Shown: positions 30,490 through 37,358 of the stretch, piece by piece | Position numbering within the stretch: position 1 is the first letter of the stretch | How the letters are laid out: each line of letters begins with the position of its first letter | IMG/VR virus record: IMGVR_UViG_3300042876_000240 | Span: 1 to 40,223 of that record | Origin: a virus | Strand: one strand, 5' to 3' | Length of the DNA: 40,223 nt | Translations under genes and position numbers: made by a program | The notes under the pieces: model-generated | Seen by the model: only the letters and a program-made list of their open reading frames with translations | What the model was told of the DNA's origin: nothing | Databases searched by the model: none

Positions 30490-30831
30490 TCAGCGCGCCA
30501 TTCTTATGGTGGCCTCAAACTCGGAAAAAACCTTGTTCGCCGCCATTTTGAGGTCTTTGGTGAGGCCCGTAACGCCGGTTCCCCTGCGTTGAACGCCAGA
30601 CCAATCCCCGGCCGCATCGAGCGCCTTTGCAAGCCAAAGGGCCTCGGCCTTTTCCAAATTCGACCAGCGGAAAGCCGCCGCAAAGCCGGATTGCAAATGC
30701 GTCACGCCCCATGCTTGGCGGAATGGATGCCGATGAGCCGCAAAGGCGCTGCTCTCGCTGGCGATCAGTCCGTCAACCAAGACAGGCCCATCAGGGGTTG
30801 CAAGCTCCACCTTTGTTTTAAGCGGGTTCAT
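30490..30831 (-). CDS. hypothetical early protein (113 aa)
   Basis: Reads MNPLKTKVELATPDGPVLVD, then GLIASESSAFAAHRHPFRQA and a helical C-terminus (ALWLAKALDAAGDWSG, LKMAANKVFSEFEATIRMA). Coupled to the 30-codon gene upstream by ATGA. No domain recognised. Confidence 0.6.
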   Translation of the reverse strand: MNPLKTKVELATPDGPVLVDGLIASESSAFAAHRHPFRQAWGVTHLQSGFAAAFRWSNLEKAEALWLAKALDAAGDWSGVQRRGTGVTGLTKDLKMAANKVFSEFEATIRMAR

Positions 30832-30920
30832 GCAGCCCTCTCTGGCTGGGCGGGGGTGGGAAGGGCGTTGAAGAAGTCCGGGCGGAGCGCTTCAGCGGGG
30901 GAAGGTGATTGAGGGGTCAT
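30828..30920 (-). CDS. micro-protein linked on both sides by ATGA overlaps (30 aa)
   Basis: A 30-residue frame (MTPQSPSPAEALRPDFFNAL, then PTPAQPERAA) whose ATG overlaps the HNH-AP2 stop and whose TGA overlaps the next ATG, each by four bases. It fills the gap exactly. The peptide is Pro/Ala-rich with no membrane segment. It could be functional or serve chiefly to pass ribosomes from one gene to the next. Confidence 0.55.
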   Translation of the reverse strand: MTPQSPSPAEALRPDFFNALPTPAQPERAA

Positions 30921-31447
30921 GCGGCTGACCGGCTGAGTGCGGCTTGATAGGCGTTGGCAGCGGCTTCTTCGCTACTGAAGCGGCCAAGATAAATTTGCCT
31001 GCCGCCCAATCGGATGCGGGCCATAAACAGGGAACTGCCCGGAACCCGGCTGTAACCCTTGCCTCGCCTTTGCCCGGCCCTCCGAGGCTCTTCGCCAGGT
31101 CGATGATAGTAGCAATTGCGAGAATTCTCGGCGCGAGTGCAAACCCGAAGGTTCAAGCGGCGGTTGTCCATCGTGTTGCCGTTAACGTGGTCAACAACCA
31201 AATCCGCAGGCGGCCCCGCAATCTCTCGGTGCAACCGCCAATGGCCCTTCTTCCCGTCAGGGAGGGTGCTTGTGCGTGCGGCATACCACGGGCCAGAAAC
31301 GCCGCCGCTTTTCAGGGCATACCAATTCCATTGGCCGATATGCGCCGCGTCAGCAGCATCGATGATCGCCACAAACCCTCTGGTCAGGGTCACAAATGCA
31401 GCATCACCGTCAATTCGAACTGGGCGAGGCTGAGGCTTCCTGCTCAT
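30917..31447 (-). CDS. HNH endonuclease with C-terminal AP2 DNA-binding domain (176 aa)
   Basis: The HNH core reads HREIAGPPADLVVDHVNGNT followed by MDNRRLNLRVCTRAENSRN, with the paired His and Asn residues. The AP2 domain is GYSRVPGSSLFMARIRLGGR, then QIYLGRFSSEEAAANAYQAA. This is the standard free-standing phage HNH-AP2 homing-type endonuclease, first of three in the window. It is the second gene of the leftward operon, ATGA-coupled to the Cro-like gene. Confidence 0.88.
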   Translation of the reverse strand: MSRKPQPRPVRIDGDAAFVTLTRGFVAIIDAADAAHIGQWNWYALKSGGVSGPWYAARTSTLPDGKKGHWRLHREIAGPPADLVVDHVNGNTMDNRRLNLRVCTRAENSRNCYYHRPGEEPRRAGQRRGKGYSRVPGSSLFMARIRLGGRQIYLGRFSSEEAAANAYQAALSRSAA

Positions 31448-31650
31448 GCTGCCTCCCCGAACACATCAGGGCGAAGCTGAGCAGCGGGAATGCCTGTCTT
31501 TTCCGAAACAGCCGGGACGCGGCGCGGGTCAATATTGCGGCGTCCCCGCTCAATGTCGGAAACAGCCCCGCGTGTAAGACCAATCAGAGCGCCCATTTCC
31601 TTGAGCGTCAGGTTTTGGTCCTTCCGGAACTTGGCAAGTGGATGCGTCAT
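31444..31650 (-). CDS. Cro-like XRE-family regulator (68 aa)
   Basis: A Cro/CI helix-turn-helix protein: MTHPLAKFRKDQNLTLKEMG, ALIGLTRGAVSDIERGRRNI (the recognition helix is around RGAVSDIE). The start at 31650 is chosen because it is the HTH start and lies at the predicted transcription start of the leftward promoter, with no room for a Shine-Dalgarno, implying a leaderless mRNA. As first gene of the lytic operon it would be the Cro counterpart of the rightward repressor. Confidence 0.8.
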   Translation of the reverse strand: MTHPLAKFRKDQNLTLKEMGALIGLTRGAVSDIERGRRNIDPRRVPAVSEKTGIPAAQLRPDVFGEAA

Positions 31651-31656
31651 GGCCCT

Positions 31657-31685
31657 TAAGTACGCTATATGCGTACCAAGCGCAA
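31657..31685 (-). promoter_or_regulatory. leftward promoter
   Basis: On the minus strand TTGCGC (31685-31680) and TACTTA (31662-31657) are separated by 17 bases. Operator 31660-31676 covers the spacer and the -10 box. The predicted start, about seven bases past the -10 box, falls on the ATG at 31650. The same -35, spacing and a similar -10 occur in the rightward promoter, which supports both. Confidence 0.6.
31660..31676. promoter_or_regulatory. operator OL
   Basis: GTACGC-TATAT-GCGTAC is a perfect inverted repeat with six-base arms. It lies between the divergently transcribed XRE genes and over the leftward -10 box, so repressor binding should block leftward transcription. Confidence 0.72.
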
Positions 31686-31743
31686 GCCCCTTGTTCGCAG
31701 GGCGCGTGACGACATGAGCCTTGCCCACGGGCATCATCGAGAA

Positions 31744-32082
31744 ATGGTCGAGAAGATTCATAACAAGCGGCCATTGCGTTGGTTTTTGCGCGAATGGCGG
31801 CAGCACCGAGGGTTTACGCTTGAGCAGGTCGCGGACCGGCTTGAGACGACACGGGGTGTTGTGTCAGAGCTTGAGCGCGGCGAACGGCGCATGAATGATG
31901 GATGGATATCCGGCTTCGCCTGGGTTTATGGATGCGAACCGGCTGATCTATTCCACGATCCGAAGCGCCCGACGCCAAACGAGCTATTAGCGCAATCGGC
32001 CAGTATGATGATGGACGCGACGCCTGAACAGACAGCGCGCATCGTGGACTTCATTCAATTTACCCTCCGCAAAGCCAGCTGA
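31744..32082 (+). CDS. XRE-family repressor (112 aa)
   Basis: The conserved start KRPLRWFLREWRQHRGFTLE runs into a helix-turn-helix (QVADRLETTRGVVSELERGE) and is followed by the usual WISGFAWVYGCEPADLFHDP. A C-terminal helical part (QSASMMMDATPEQTARIVDF) could support dimerisation. It has no LexA-type peptidase domain, so induction would not be by self-cleavage. The start at 31744 is favoured; an ATG at 31714 is possible, whereas one at 31669 would lie inside the operator. Flanked by operators on both sides, it is the likely lysogeny repressor. Confidence 0.8.
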   Translation: MVEKIHNKRPLRWFLREWRQHRGFTLEQVADRLETTRGVVSELERGERRMNDGWISGFAWVYGCEPADLFHDPKRPTPNELLAQSASMMMDATPEQTARIVDFIQFTLRKAS

Positions 32083-32139
32083 ATACCCCTTGAATTTTTG
32101 GGGGTCGCCCTGCGGCGATTCGCCCGCCATAAATTGCTT

Positions 32140-32156
32140 GTTCGCAAATAGCGTAT
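32140..32156. promoter_or_regulatory. operator OR1
   Basis: GTTCGC-AAATA-GCGTAT has the same 6-5-6 layout as the operator at 31660, with one changed base in each arm. It lies 34 bases (centre to centre) upstream of the second right operator, on about the same face of the helix after three turns. Confidence 0.6.
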
Positions 32157-32164
32157 TTTTCCGC

Positions 32165-32193
32165 TTGCGCACTGTCCGCACATAGCGTACATA
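32165..32193 (+). promoter_or_regulatory. rightward promoter
   Basis: TTGCGC (32165-32170), a 17-base spacer and TACATA (32188-32193). Operator OR2 overlaps the spacer and the -10 box. The start would be near 32200, with GGGAG six bases before the ATG at 32221. Confidence 0.55.
32174..32190. promoter_or_regulatory. operator OR2
   Basis: GTCCGC-ACATA-GCGTAC matches the left operator in 11 of 12 arm bases. It overlaps the rightward promoter, placing the rightward operon under the same repressor. Confidence 0.68.
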
Positions 32194-32220
32194 AGGCTTA
32201 CCGAACAACGGGAGCTACCG

Positions 32221-32577
32221 ATGACCGCCGCAGCCGACCTGAACCACACGCCAGTCAAGCCCCGGTTTGACCCGTTCGCAAAGAACTTCGTCGGCGGGTA
32301 TGCCCCCGATCACATCGCCCGCGCTCATGAGCGTCTGCTGGCTACCATCAAGGGGCCGGGCGTTCTGAAGCGCGATCTGCGCGGCTGCCCTGACATGACG
32401 GAGGAGTTGGCCGACGAAGCGCAGGAAAGCGTTCGGATCGTGCTCGCCGCCGTCGCCGCTTGGGCGAACGAAATCCGCGATGAATACAAGTCTCACGGCG
32501 CGGATGTCGGCTCCGAAATGGACGCCGACCCCTACCAGTACGACGTGTACGTGCGCTTCACCGGGGAGGATCGGTGA
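32221..32577 (+). CDS. hypothetical protein, first gene of the rightward operon (118 aa)
   Basis: GGGAG lies six bases before the ATG. The protein has a polar N-terminus (DPFAKNFVGGYAPDHIARAH), a helix (TEELADEAQESVRIVLAAVA) and an acidic end (DADPYQYDVYVRFTGED). Soluble; no domain recognised. Directly controlled by OR1/OR2. Confidence 0.65.
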   Translation: MTAAADLNHTPVKPRFDPFAKNFVGGYAPDHIARAHERLLATIKGPGVLKRDLRGCPDMTEELADEAQESVRIVLAAVAAWANEIRDEYKSHGADVGSEMDADPYQYDVYVRFTGEDR

Positions 32578-33236
32578 TGACCCTCGCCTGGCACTTCGTC
32601 GGCGACACGCTCCGCGACGGCCGCCCCATTCCCGCCGATGGCGAATGGCTGCGGCATGAGGGCAAAATTGAGCCTTGCAAATCCGGCCTTCACGCCAGCG
32701 TCAAGTTGATTGATGCGCTGCAATACGCGCCGGGCGGCACGCTCTGCCGTGTCGAGATGCGCGGCGATCTGATCGAGCACGACGGCAACAAGATCGTCGC
32801 CCGCGAGCGTCGCATTTTGTGGCGCTTCGACGCGACGGACATGCTGCGCGCATTCGCCCGCCAGTGCGCGCTTGATGTCATCCATCTGTGGGATGCCCCT
32901 CAGGTCGTCCGCGATTACCTGGAGACCGGCGACGAAAATCTCAGGGCCGCCGCGTGGGTCGCCGCGAGGGACGCCGCGTGGGTCGCCGCGAGGGACGGCG
33001 CGTGGGTCGCCGCGAGGGACGCCGCGTGGGACGGCGCGAGGGACGCCGCGAGGGCCGCCGCGAGGGACGCCGCGTGGGCCGCCGCGAGGGACGCCGCGTG
33101 GGCCGCCGCGTGGGACGGCGCGTGGGCCGCCGCGTGGGACGGCGCGAGGGACGGCCAATCAGCCCGCCTAGATCAAATGGTCGCGGCCGAAGCCGCCAAG
33201 CGCTGTTTCGCGCTCAACCCGGAGATCGCCCGATGA
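32577..33236 (+). CDS. protein with N-terminal DUF7666-like domain and tetrapeptide AAW/AAR repeats (219 aa)
   Basis: Residues 1-120 form a folded domain: LAWHFVGDTLRDGRPIPADG, then CKSGLHASVKLIDALQYAPG and GTLCRVEMRGDLIEHDGNKI, as in phage DUF7666-type proteins. Residues 124-195 are about 17 tetrapeptides of pattern (A/G)-A-(W/R)-(V/D/A), e.g. AAWVAARDAAWVAARD, encoded by a 12-base repeat. Units differ by single bases (TGG/AGG, GTC/GAC/GCC). The tail is ordinary (LDQMVAAEAAKRCFALNPE). Helical repeats of this kind occur in some phage and host proteins without known function. ATG at 32577 (TGATG) chosen over GTG at 32574. Confidence 0.75.
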   Translation: MTLAWHFVGDTLRDGRPIPADGEWLRHEGKIEPCKSGLHASVKLIDALQYAPGGTLCRVEMRGDLIEHDGNKIVARERRILWRFDATDMLRAFARQCALDVIHLWDAPQVVRDYLETGDENLRAAAWVAARDAAWVAARDGAWVAARDAAWDGARDAARAAARDAAWAAARDAAWAAAWDGAWAAAWDGARDGQSARLDQMVAAEAAKRCFALNPEIAR

Positions 33237-33583
33237 CCGCGAAGCACACCCCCGGCCCGTGGGTAGCGAAGCATGACTTTCGCCGCCACCGTCCACACTA
33301 TGTTGAATCTTCCGAGGCGCATATCGCTGACATTCTGCCCTGCGCCATTAATGAAAAGATGGACGCCGAGGCAGCCGCCAACGCCCGCCTGATCGCGGCG
33401 ACTCCTGATCTGTTGGAGGCGCTGCGTAATCTGCTCGCCGCCAACGACGCGGCTCAGCTGGCGCTTTGCGGAGGGCCAGATATCCCCGGCTTCGACCCGC
33501 AGGCTTTGCCTGAGGCTCAGAAGCAAGTGTGCATCGCCGAAGACGCCGCCCGCGCCGCCCTCGCCAAAGCAGGTGAAGCATGA
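33233..33583 (+). CDS. conserved phage protein of the HTPGPW family (116 aa)
   Basis: It starts MTAKHTPGPWVAKHDFRRHR and carries EAAANARLIAATPDLLEALR then a helix-rich end (VCIAEDAARAALAKAG). The H-T-P-G-P-W start together with ANARLIAAxPDLLEAL is a very common small phage protein of unknown role. ATGA-coupled at the start. Confidence 0.78.
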   Translation: MTAKHTPGPWVAKHDFRRHRPHYVESSEAHIADILPCAINEKMDAEAAANARLIAATPDLLEALRNLLAANDAAQLALCGGPDIPGFDPQALPEAQKQVCIAEDAARAALAKAGEA

Positions 33584-33678
33584 TCCGCGACATCCTGCGG
33601 GAAATCCCCGCGTTCATCGCCACTGGCATCGCGTGCGGCACCTTCGCGGCTGCAATCATTCTGATCGTTGGAGGGTGA
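33580..33678 (+). CDS. small single-helix membrane protein (32 aa)
   Basis: MIRDILREIPAFIATGIACG followed by TFAAAIILIVGG: a basic start and one hydrophobic helix. The ATG overlaps the upstream stop (ATGA), and GGAGGGTGAG at its end supplies the binding site for the next gene. A coupled, membrane-spanning mini-gene; function unknown. Confidence 0.6.
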   Translation: MIRDILREIPAFIATGIACGTFAAAIILIVGG

Positions 33679-33679
33679 G

Positions 33680-33811
33680 ATGGGCGACAACCGCTTCACC
33701 CGCTTCCTCGATTGGCTGGACGATACCGGACTTTCGATCGTCCCGGCTGTCATCACCATCATCGGCTGGCCGACGTTCATGATCCTCGTCCTTTCGGGAT
33801 GGAGGCGCTGA
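33680..33811 (+). CDS. small membrane protein (43 aa)
   Basis: Starts MGDNRFTRFLDWLDDTGLSI and has a membrane helix VPAVITIIGWPTFMILVLSG with an arginine tail. GGAGGG lies just upstream and the stop overlaps the next ATG (TGATG). With the preceding gene it forms a pair of tiny membrane proteins. Confidence 0.65.
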   Translation: MGDNRFTRFLDWLDDTGLSIVPAVITIIGWPTFMILVLSGWRR

Positions 33812-34026
33812 TGGACATCGCTTCCCTTGATCGCGTCCGCATGTCGGTCGTTTCAGACTGCAAGCGCCTGCCGCCCAAGAGCCTAGAGCGGATCATCTAC
33901 GGCAGAGTCCTGAGCTATCTGACCCGCGCCCGCAACGCTCTCGCCGCCGGCCGCGCCGACCTTGCCGAAACCCTAGCACAACACGCCGTCGCCGTCGCGC
34001 GCGGCTTGGAAAGGATCAACGCATGA
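33811..34026 (+). CDS. small helical protein (71 aa)
   Basis: The sequence opens MDIASLDRVRMSVVSDCKRL and continues with helices (RIIYGRVLSYLTRARNALAA, DLAETLAQHAVAVARGLERI). GGAGGCGCTG precedes the ATG. Soluble and helical; no recognised family. Confidence 0.62.
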   Translation: MDIASLDRVRMSVVSDCKRLPPKSLERIIYGRVLSYLTRARNALAAGRADLAETLAQHAVAVARGLERINA

Positions 34027-34751
34027 GCGTCGCAGTCGCCGAGATTGGGCACAACAACCCGCCGGAGCCAACGCCGTTTGAGCGCGTGTCCGGTCGCATC
34101 GCCGACCTCATGGCCGAGGCGCAAAATTGGCTTGACGGATCAGGCGTCACTTCGCAGGCCGAAGCCGATGGCGTGTCAAAGCTGCTGAGCGACATTCGTC
34201 GGGCATCGAATGACGCCGAGGATGCACGCAAGGCCGAGGCGAAGCCGTTCGATGACGGCAAGGCCGAAGTGCAGGCGCGATACAAGCCGCTGCTCGCCCG
34301 CGCCGACCTCGCATCCGACACATGCAAGCGGGCGCTGCGGCCGTTCCTTGAGAAGGTCGAAGCTGAAAAGCGCGCCGTAGCCGAGGCCGCTCGCAAGGAA
34401 GCCGAGGCCAAGGCTGCAGCGGCACGTCAGGCTATGGCCGAAGCTGACAGCCTCGACATTGCTGCCCGCGAAAAAGCCGAGGCGCTGGCGGCGCAAGCCA
34501 AGGCAGCAGAGAAGGCTGCCAGCAAGGCGGAAGCCGACAAGGCCGCCGGCAAGGGCGGGGCGCGCGCCGTCACGCTGCGGAGCGTCTGGCGAGCCGAAAT
34601 GACCGACCGCGCCGCCGCCTGCCGCCATTTCTGGAAACACCATCCCGAAGGCTTCGACGAAGCGCTGAACACCATGGCGGCGCAGGCCGTCCGTTCTGGC
34701 GCCCGCGAAATCCCCGGGTTCACCGTCACCGAAGAGAAGGTTGCGCAGTGA
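34023..34751 (+). CDS. coiled-coil protein upstream of the annealing protein (242 aa)
   Basis: It starts MSVAVAEIGHNNPPEPTPFE, a GHNNPP start that I associate with phage genes next to ERF/RecT in Alphaproteobacteria. The middle (residues 60-190) is a long alanine/glutamate/lysine coiled coil (KVEAEKRAVAEAARKEAEAK), followed by TLRSVWRAEMTDRAAACRHF and an end domain. It may assist the annealing protein (a nuclease- or SSB-related helper), inferred from position. Confidence 0.65.
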   Translation: MSVAVAEIGHNNPPEPTPFERVSGRIADLMAEAQNWLDGSGVTSQAEADGVSKLLSDIRRASNDAEDARKAEAKPFDDGKAEVQARYKPLLARADLASDTCKRALRPFLEKVEAEKRAVAEAARKEAEAKAAAARQAMAEADSLDIAAREKAEALAAQAKAAEKAASKAEADKAAGKGGARAVTLRSVWRAEMTDRAAACRHFWKHHPEGFDEALNTMAAQAVRSGAREIPGFTVTEEKVAQ

Positions 34752-35395
34752 TGCACACGATCATGTCAGAGAACATCGCCGACCTCGCCGTCGCACTCGC
34801 GAAGGCGCAGGGCGTGATCCAAAACCCGATCAAGGACAAGGCTAACCCGCACTTCAAATCCACTTATGCCGACATTGCGTCTGGCCTTGATGTGGTTCGA
34901 CCTGCGTTTTCTATGCACGGGCTTTCCGTGATGCAGATCCCCGAAGTCCATGAGGACCAAGTGATCATCCGCACTCAGATCACGCACGCAAGCGGGCAGT
35001 GGATCGCAGGCTTCTACCCCGTCAGCAAGATTGCCCAGCATCAGGCGATGGGCGCTGCCATGACCTATGCGAAGCGCCAAGCCTTGTTCGCCATGGCGGG
35101 CATTGCGGGCGATGATGACGACGACGGCAACACCGCATCCGAACCCGAGCGCGCGCCGCCCAAGCCGCAGGACAAGGCCGAACCTGTTGCCGACCGCATG
35201 ATAGCCGCCATCGCTAAGACGGACAGCGCCGTCGCGCTCGGCGAGTGGTGGATCAATCCAAAGGTGAAGGGCGCTTACGCCGGACTCGGCACGTCTGACA
35301 AGGCGCGCGTTGACAGCGCCCGCGTTCGCCGCCTCGCCGACCTGCAGGACGAAGCCCCGGCAGCCGGCGAAGACCCGTTTGCGGAGGCCGCATGA
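34751..35395 (+). CDS. erf: ERF-family single-strand annealing protein (214 aa)
   Basis: The ERF domain occupies residues 5-115: LAVALAKAQGVIQNPIKDKA, HFKSTYADIASGLDVVRPAF and SMHGLSVMQIPEV, then KIAQHQAMGAAMTYAKRQALFAMAGI. A C-terminal acidic stretch GDDDDDGN and a Pro-rich linker follow. ERF proteins anneal ssDNA for recombination and genome circularisation, as in P22, in keeping with headful-packaged DNA. ATG at 34751 (TGATG) preferred over GTG at 34748. Confidence 0.87.
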   Translation: MHTIMSENIADLAVALAKAQGVIQNPIKDKANPHFKSTYADIASGLDVVRPAFSMHGLSVMQIPEVHEDQVIIRTQITHASGQWIAGFYPVSKIAQHQAMGAAMTYAKRQALFAMAGIAGDDDDDGNTASEPERAPPKPQDKAEPVADRMIAAIAKTDSAVALGEWWINPKVKGAYAGLGTSDKARVDSARVRRLADLQDEAPAAGEDPFAEAA

Positions 35396-35604
35396 GGTAC
35401 GTCGCCCACTTGACTGTGAACGAGCGCCGCGTCTCGCCGATCAATGCGGCTCGACTGTTCCTGCTTCATAAGTTCGACACTTGCGAAATCGCTTGGGCGC
35501 TTGGAATCAAGGAAGCGCAGGCCGCGCGGCTGTTGCGCGCCGGCCTGTCTGACCCGGCGTCCGACAGGTTTCGCGCCGACAAGCGTTTCGGGGGTGCAGC
35601 ATGA
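35392..35604 (+). CDS. small HTH-like protein (70 aa)
   Basis: It begins MRYVAHLTVNERRVSPINAA and contains ARLFLLHKFDTCEIAWALGI then KEAQAARLLRAGLSD, consistent with a small helix-turn-helix unit (CEIAWALGIKEAQAARLL). ATGA-coupled both sides. Probably a DNA-binding accessory of the recombination group. Confidence 0.6.
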   Translation: MRYVAHLTVNERRVSPINAARLFLLHKFDTCEIAWALGIKEAQAARLLRAGLSDPASDRFRADKRFGGAA

Positions 35605-36107
35605 CCGCACCGCTCCCCCTCCGGTACATGGGCGACGGCGAGTTTGAAACGCCTCGCGGATGGAAGGCCCGCGCTGATGCGGCCTACGTCATTGGCCAGG
35701 TGTACCTGATGACGCCGCAGGAGGAACGGTCGCGTAAGATGCACGCGGCCTACTTCTGCCGTATCAAGGAAGCTTGGACGAACCTCCCGGAAAAACTGAC
35801 GCGGGATTACCCCAGCGACGAGCATCTGCGCAAAGCCGCGCTGATCCGCACCGGCTTCACCAAGTCGACGACGCCGATCCTCTGCGACAGCGACCAAGCC
35901 GCGTTCGAGCTTGCGCTCATGGCGAAGAAGCTTGACAGCTACGCCATCGCCGACGTGACCGGCCGTCTCTGCACGATCCACATCGCCGAGAGCCAGTCCT
36001 ACGCTTGCATGGGCAAGAAACGGTTCATGGGAAGCATGGACGCGACGGAAAACTGGATCGCTCAGCTGATCGGTTGCCACCCCTCGGAACTGCGGAGGGC
36101 GGCATGA
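35601..36107 (+). CDS. hypothetical recombination-region protein (168 aa)
   Basis: It starts MTAPLPLRYMGDGEFETPRG and contains YVIGQVYLMTPQEERSRKMH then AAYFCRIKEAWTNLPEKLTR. A YMGDGEFE-type start plus H-x-x-YF-x-x-I-x-E-A-W-x-N-LPE is known to me from alphaproteobacterial phages beside ERF genes; a distant resemblance to DUF1367 (H...FF) is possible. Function unknown. Confidence 0.65.
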   Translation: MTAPLPLRYMGDGEFETPRGWKARADAAYVIGQVYLMTPQEERSRKMHAAYFCRIKEAWTNLPEKLTRDYPSDEHLRKAALIRTGFTKSTTPILCDSDQAAFELALMAKKLDSYAIADVTGRLCTIHIAESQSYACMGKKRFMGSMDATENWIAQLIGCHPSELRRAA

Positions 36108-36640
36108 CAGCGCCACGGAGGTTCACCGCCGAGGACGTGCGATCGGCGATCGACTATGATCCAGAGGCCGGCGTTTTCCGATGGAAGCACCGGGCCGATC
36201 GTTCGACCCGGTGGAATGGTCGCTACGCTGGCAAGGTCGCCGGTCGCGCTTGGTCGCCGAAGCCAGGAAGCTTCTACTGGGTGATCCGCCTCAACGACTG
36301 GCCCCTGCTTGGCCATACCGCCGCATGGCTTTTCATGACCGGCGAGTACCCAGCCTTCGTGGTCGACCACAAGGATTTGGACGGGCTGAACAACAGGTGG
36401 GACAACCTTCGCGCAGCAACCTACCGGCAGAACAATTATAACCGGAGGCCTGCGCGAAATAACACATCGGGCGCCAAAGGCGTCTGCTACTGCCGGCGCA
36501 AAAATCGTTACCGGGCCTACATCACTGAAGGCGGGCGACAGAAGTACCTTGGTTACTTTCTGACGGTCGAGGAAGCCGCCCAAGCTTACGCTCGCGCCGC
36601 CTCTGTGGTGGCCGGAGAGTTTGCGAGGGGAGCCGCATGA
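36104..36640 (+). CDS. HNH endonuclease with AP2 domain (178 aa)
   Basis: The N-terminus (FTAEDVRSAIDYDPEAGVFR, WKHRADRS) is usual for phage HNH proteins. The core reads FVVDHKDLDGLNNRWDNLRA, then ATYRQNNYNRR. The AP2 domain follows as NTSGAKGVCYCRRKNRYRAY, GGRQKYLGYFLTVEEAAQAY. Second of three HNH-AP2 genes, inserted without breaking the ATGA coupling of its neighbours. Confidence 0.88.
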   Translation: MTAPRRFTAEDVRSAIDYDPEAGVFRWKHRADRSTRWNGRYAGKVAGRAWSPKPGSFYWVIRLNDWPLLGHTAAWLFMTGEYPAFVVDHKDLDGLNNRWDNLRAATYRQNNYNRRPARNNTSGAKGVCYCRRKNRYRAYITEGGRQKYLGYFLTVEEAAQAYARAASVVAGEFARGAA

Positions 36641-37026
36641 AGCGCCGCGAGTTCACGAAGGCGCAAAAGGCCGAAATGCTCCGCCGCGCGTCCGACCCGC
36701 AGAGCCGCATCAAATGCGAAGGCTGCGGCATTGACGTGACCGGGAAGGACATCGAGTTCGACCACACGATTGCCGAGGCGCTTATCCTCGACAAGACGCG
36801 ACCTCTGACGGCTGACGATGGAAAGCTGCTCGGCAAGGGCTGCTGCCACCGTGGCCCTGACGGGAAGACCGCGCGGGACGTGGCCGCCATTGCCGAGGCC
36901 AAGCGCCGGGAGGCGGCACGAGGCGGGTTCGCATCGTCGCGCCCGTCGGGCTTCCCGCCGCCCGCCCGCCGTGGCCGCGCCAGCGCGCCACTGGCGAAAC
37001 AACTGCCGCCGAGGAGGATGGGATGA
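36637..37026 (+). CDS. HNH endonuclease (129 aa)
   Basis: A compact HNH protein: SRIKCEGCGIDVTGKDIEFD then HTIAEALILDKTRP. Two Cys in KCEGCG suggest a zinc knuckle half, with the H in FDH as the first HNH His, and GKGCCHRGPDGKTARDVA supplying further Cys/His. The C-terminus is a basic Pro/Arg-rich tail. Such proteins near the integrase or terminase often nick DNA in recombination or packaging. Confidence 0.8.
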   Translation: MKRREFTKAQKAEMLRRASDPQSRIKCEGCGIDVTGKDIEFDHTIAEALILDKTRPLTADDGKLLGKGCCHRGPDGKTARDVAAIAEAKRREAARGGFASSRPSGFPPPARRGRASAPLAKQLPPRRMG

Positions 37027-37358
37027 GCTATTTCGACAAGATCATGGAAGTTGGCGATCTGCTGATCGTCGAAACTGGTGAATACGACGATTTCGGCTAT
37101 GACGCGCCGCTGCGAATGGTGGTTCCAATGTCGCGCCGCCAGATTGCAGATGCCTACCTGATGCACTGGCGTCGCCCAAAAGTCTCGCTTGGCAGCCCAG
37201 AAAAGAAGCCCCCATGCAAGGGCTTCCGCCCTTGGATCATTGCCGCTGGCTTCGCGGTGGAAGTTCCAAACTTCCACACTTGGCACATAGGGGGGTGTTA
37301 CGGGGACTATTTCTGCCCAGACACCGCAGGCGATTTTTGGGCGGGGGGCGATACATGA
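37023..37358 (+). CDS. hypothetical protein (111 aa)
   Basis: An aromatic-rich protein: MSYFDKIMEVGDLLIVETGE, PMSRRQIADAYLMHWRRPKV and an end EVPNFHTWHIGGCYGDYFCP. Two His/Cys-rich spots could bind metal. ATGA-coupled on both sides. No domain recognised. Confidence 0.6.
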   Translation: MSYFDKIMEVGDLLIVETGEYDDFGYDAPLRMVVPMSRRQIADAYLMHWRRPKVSLGSPEKKPPCKGFRPWIIAAGFAVEVPNFHTWHIGGCYGDYFCPDTAGDFWAGGDT

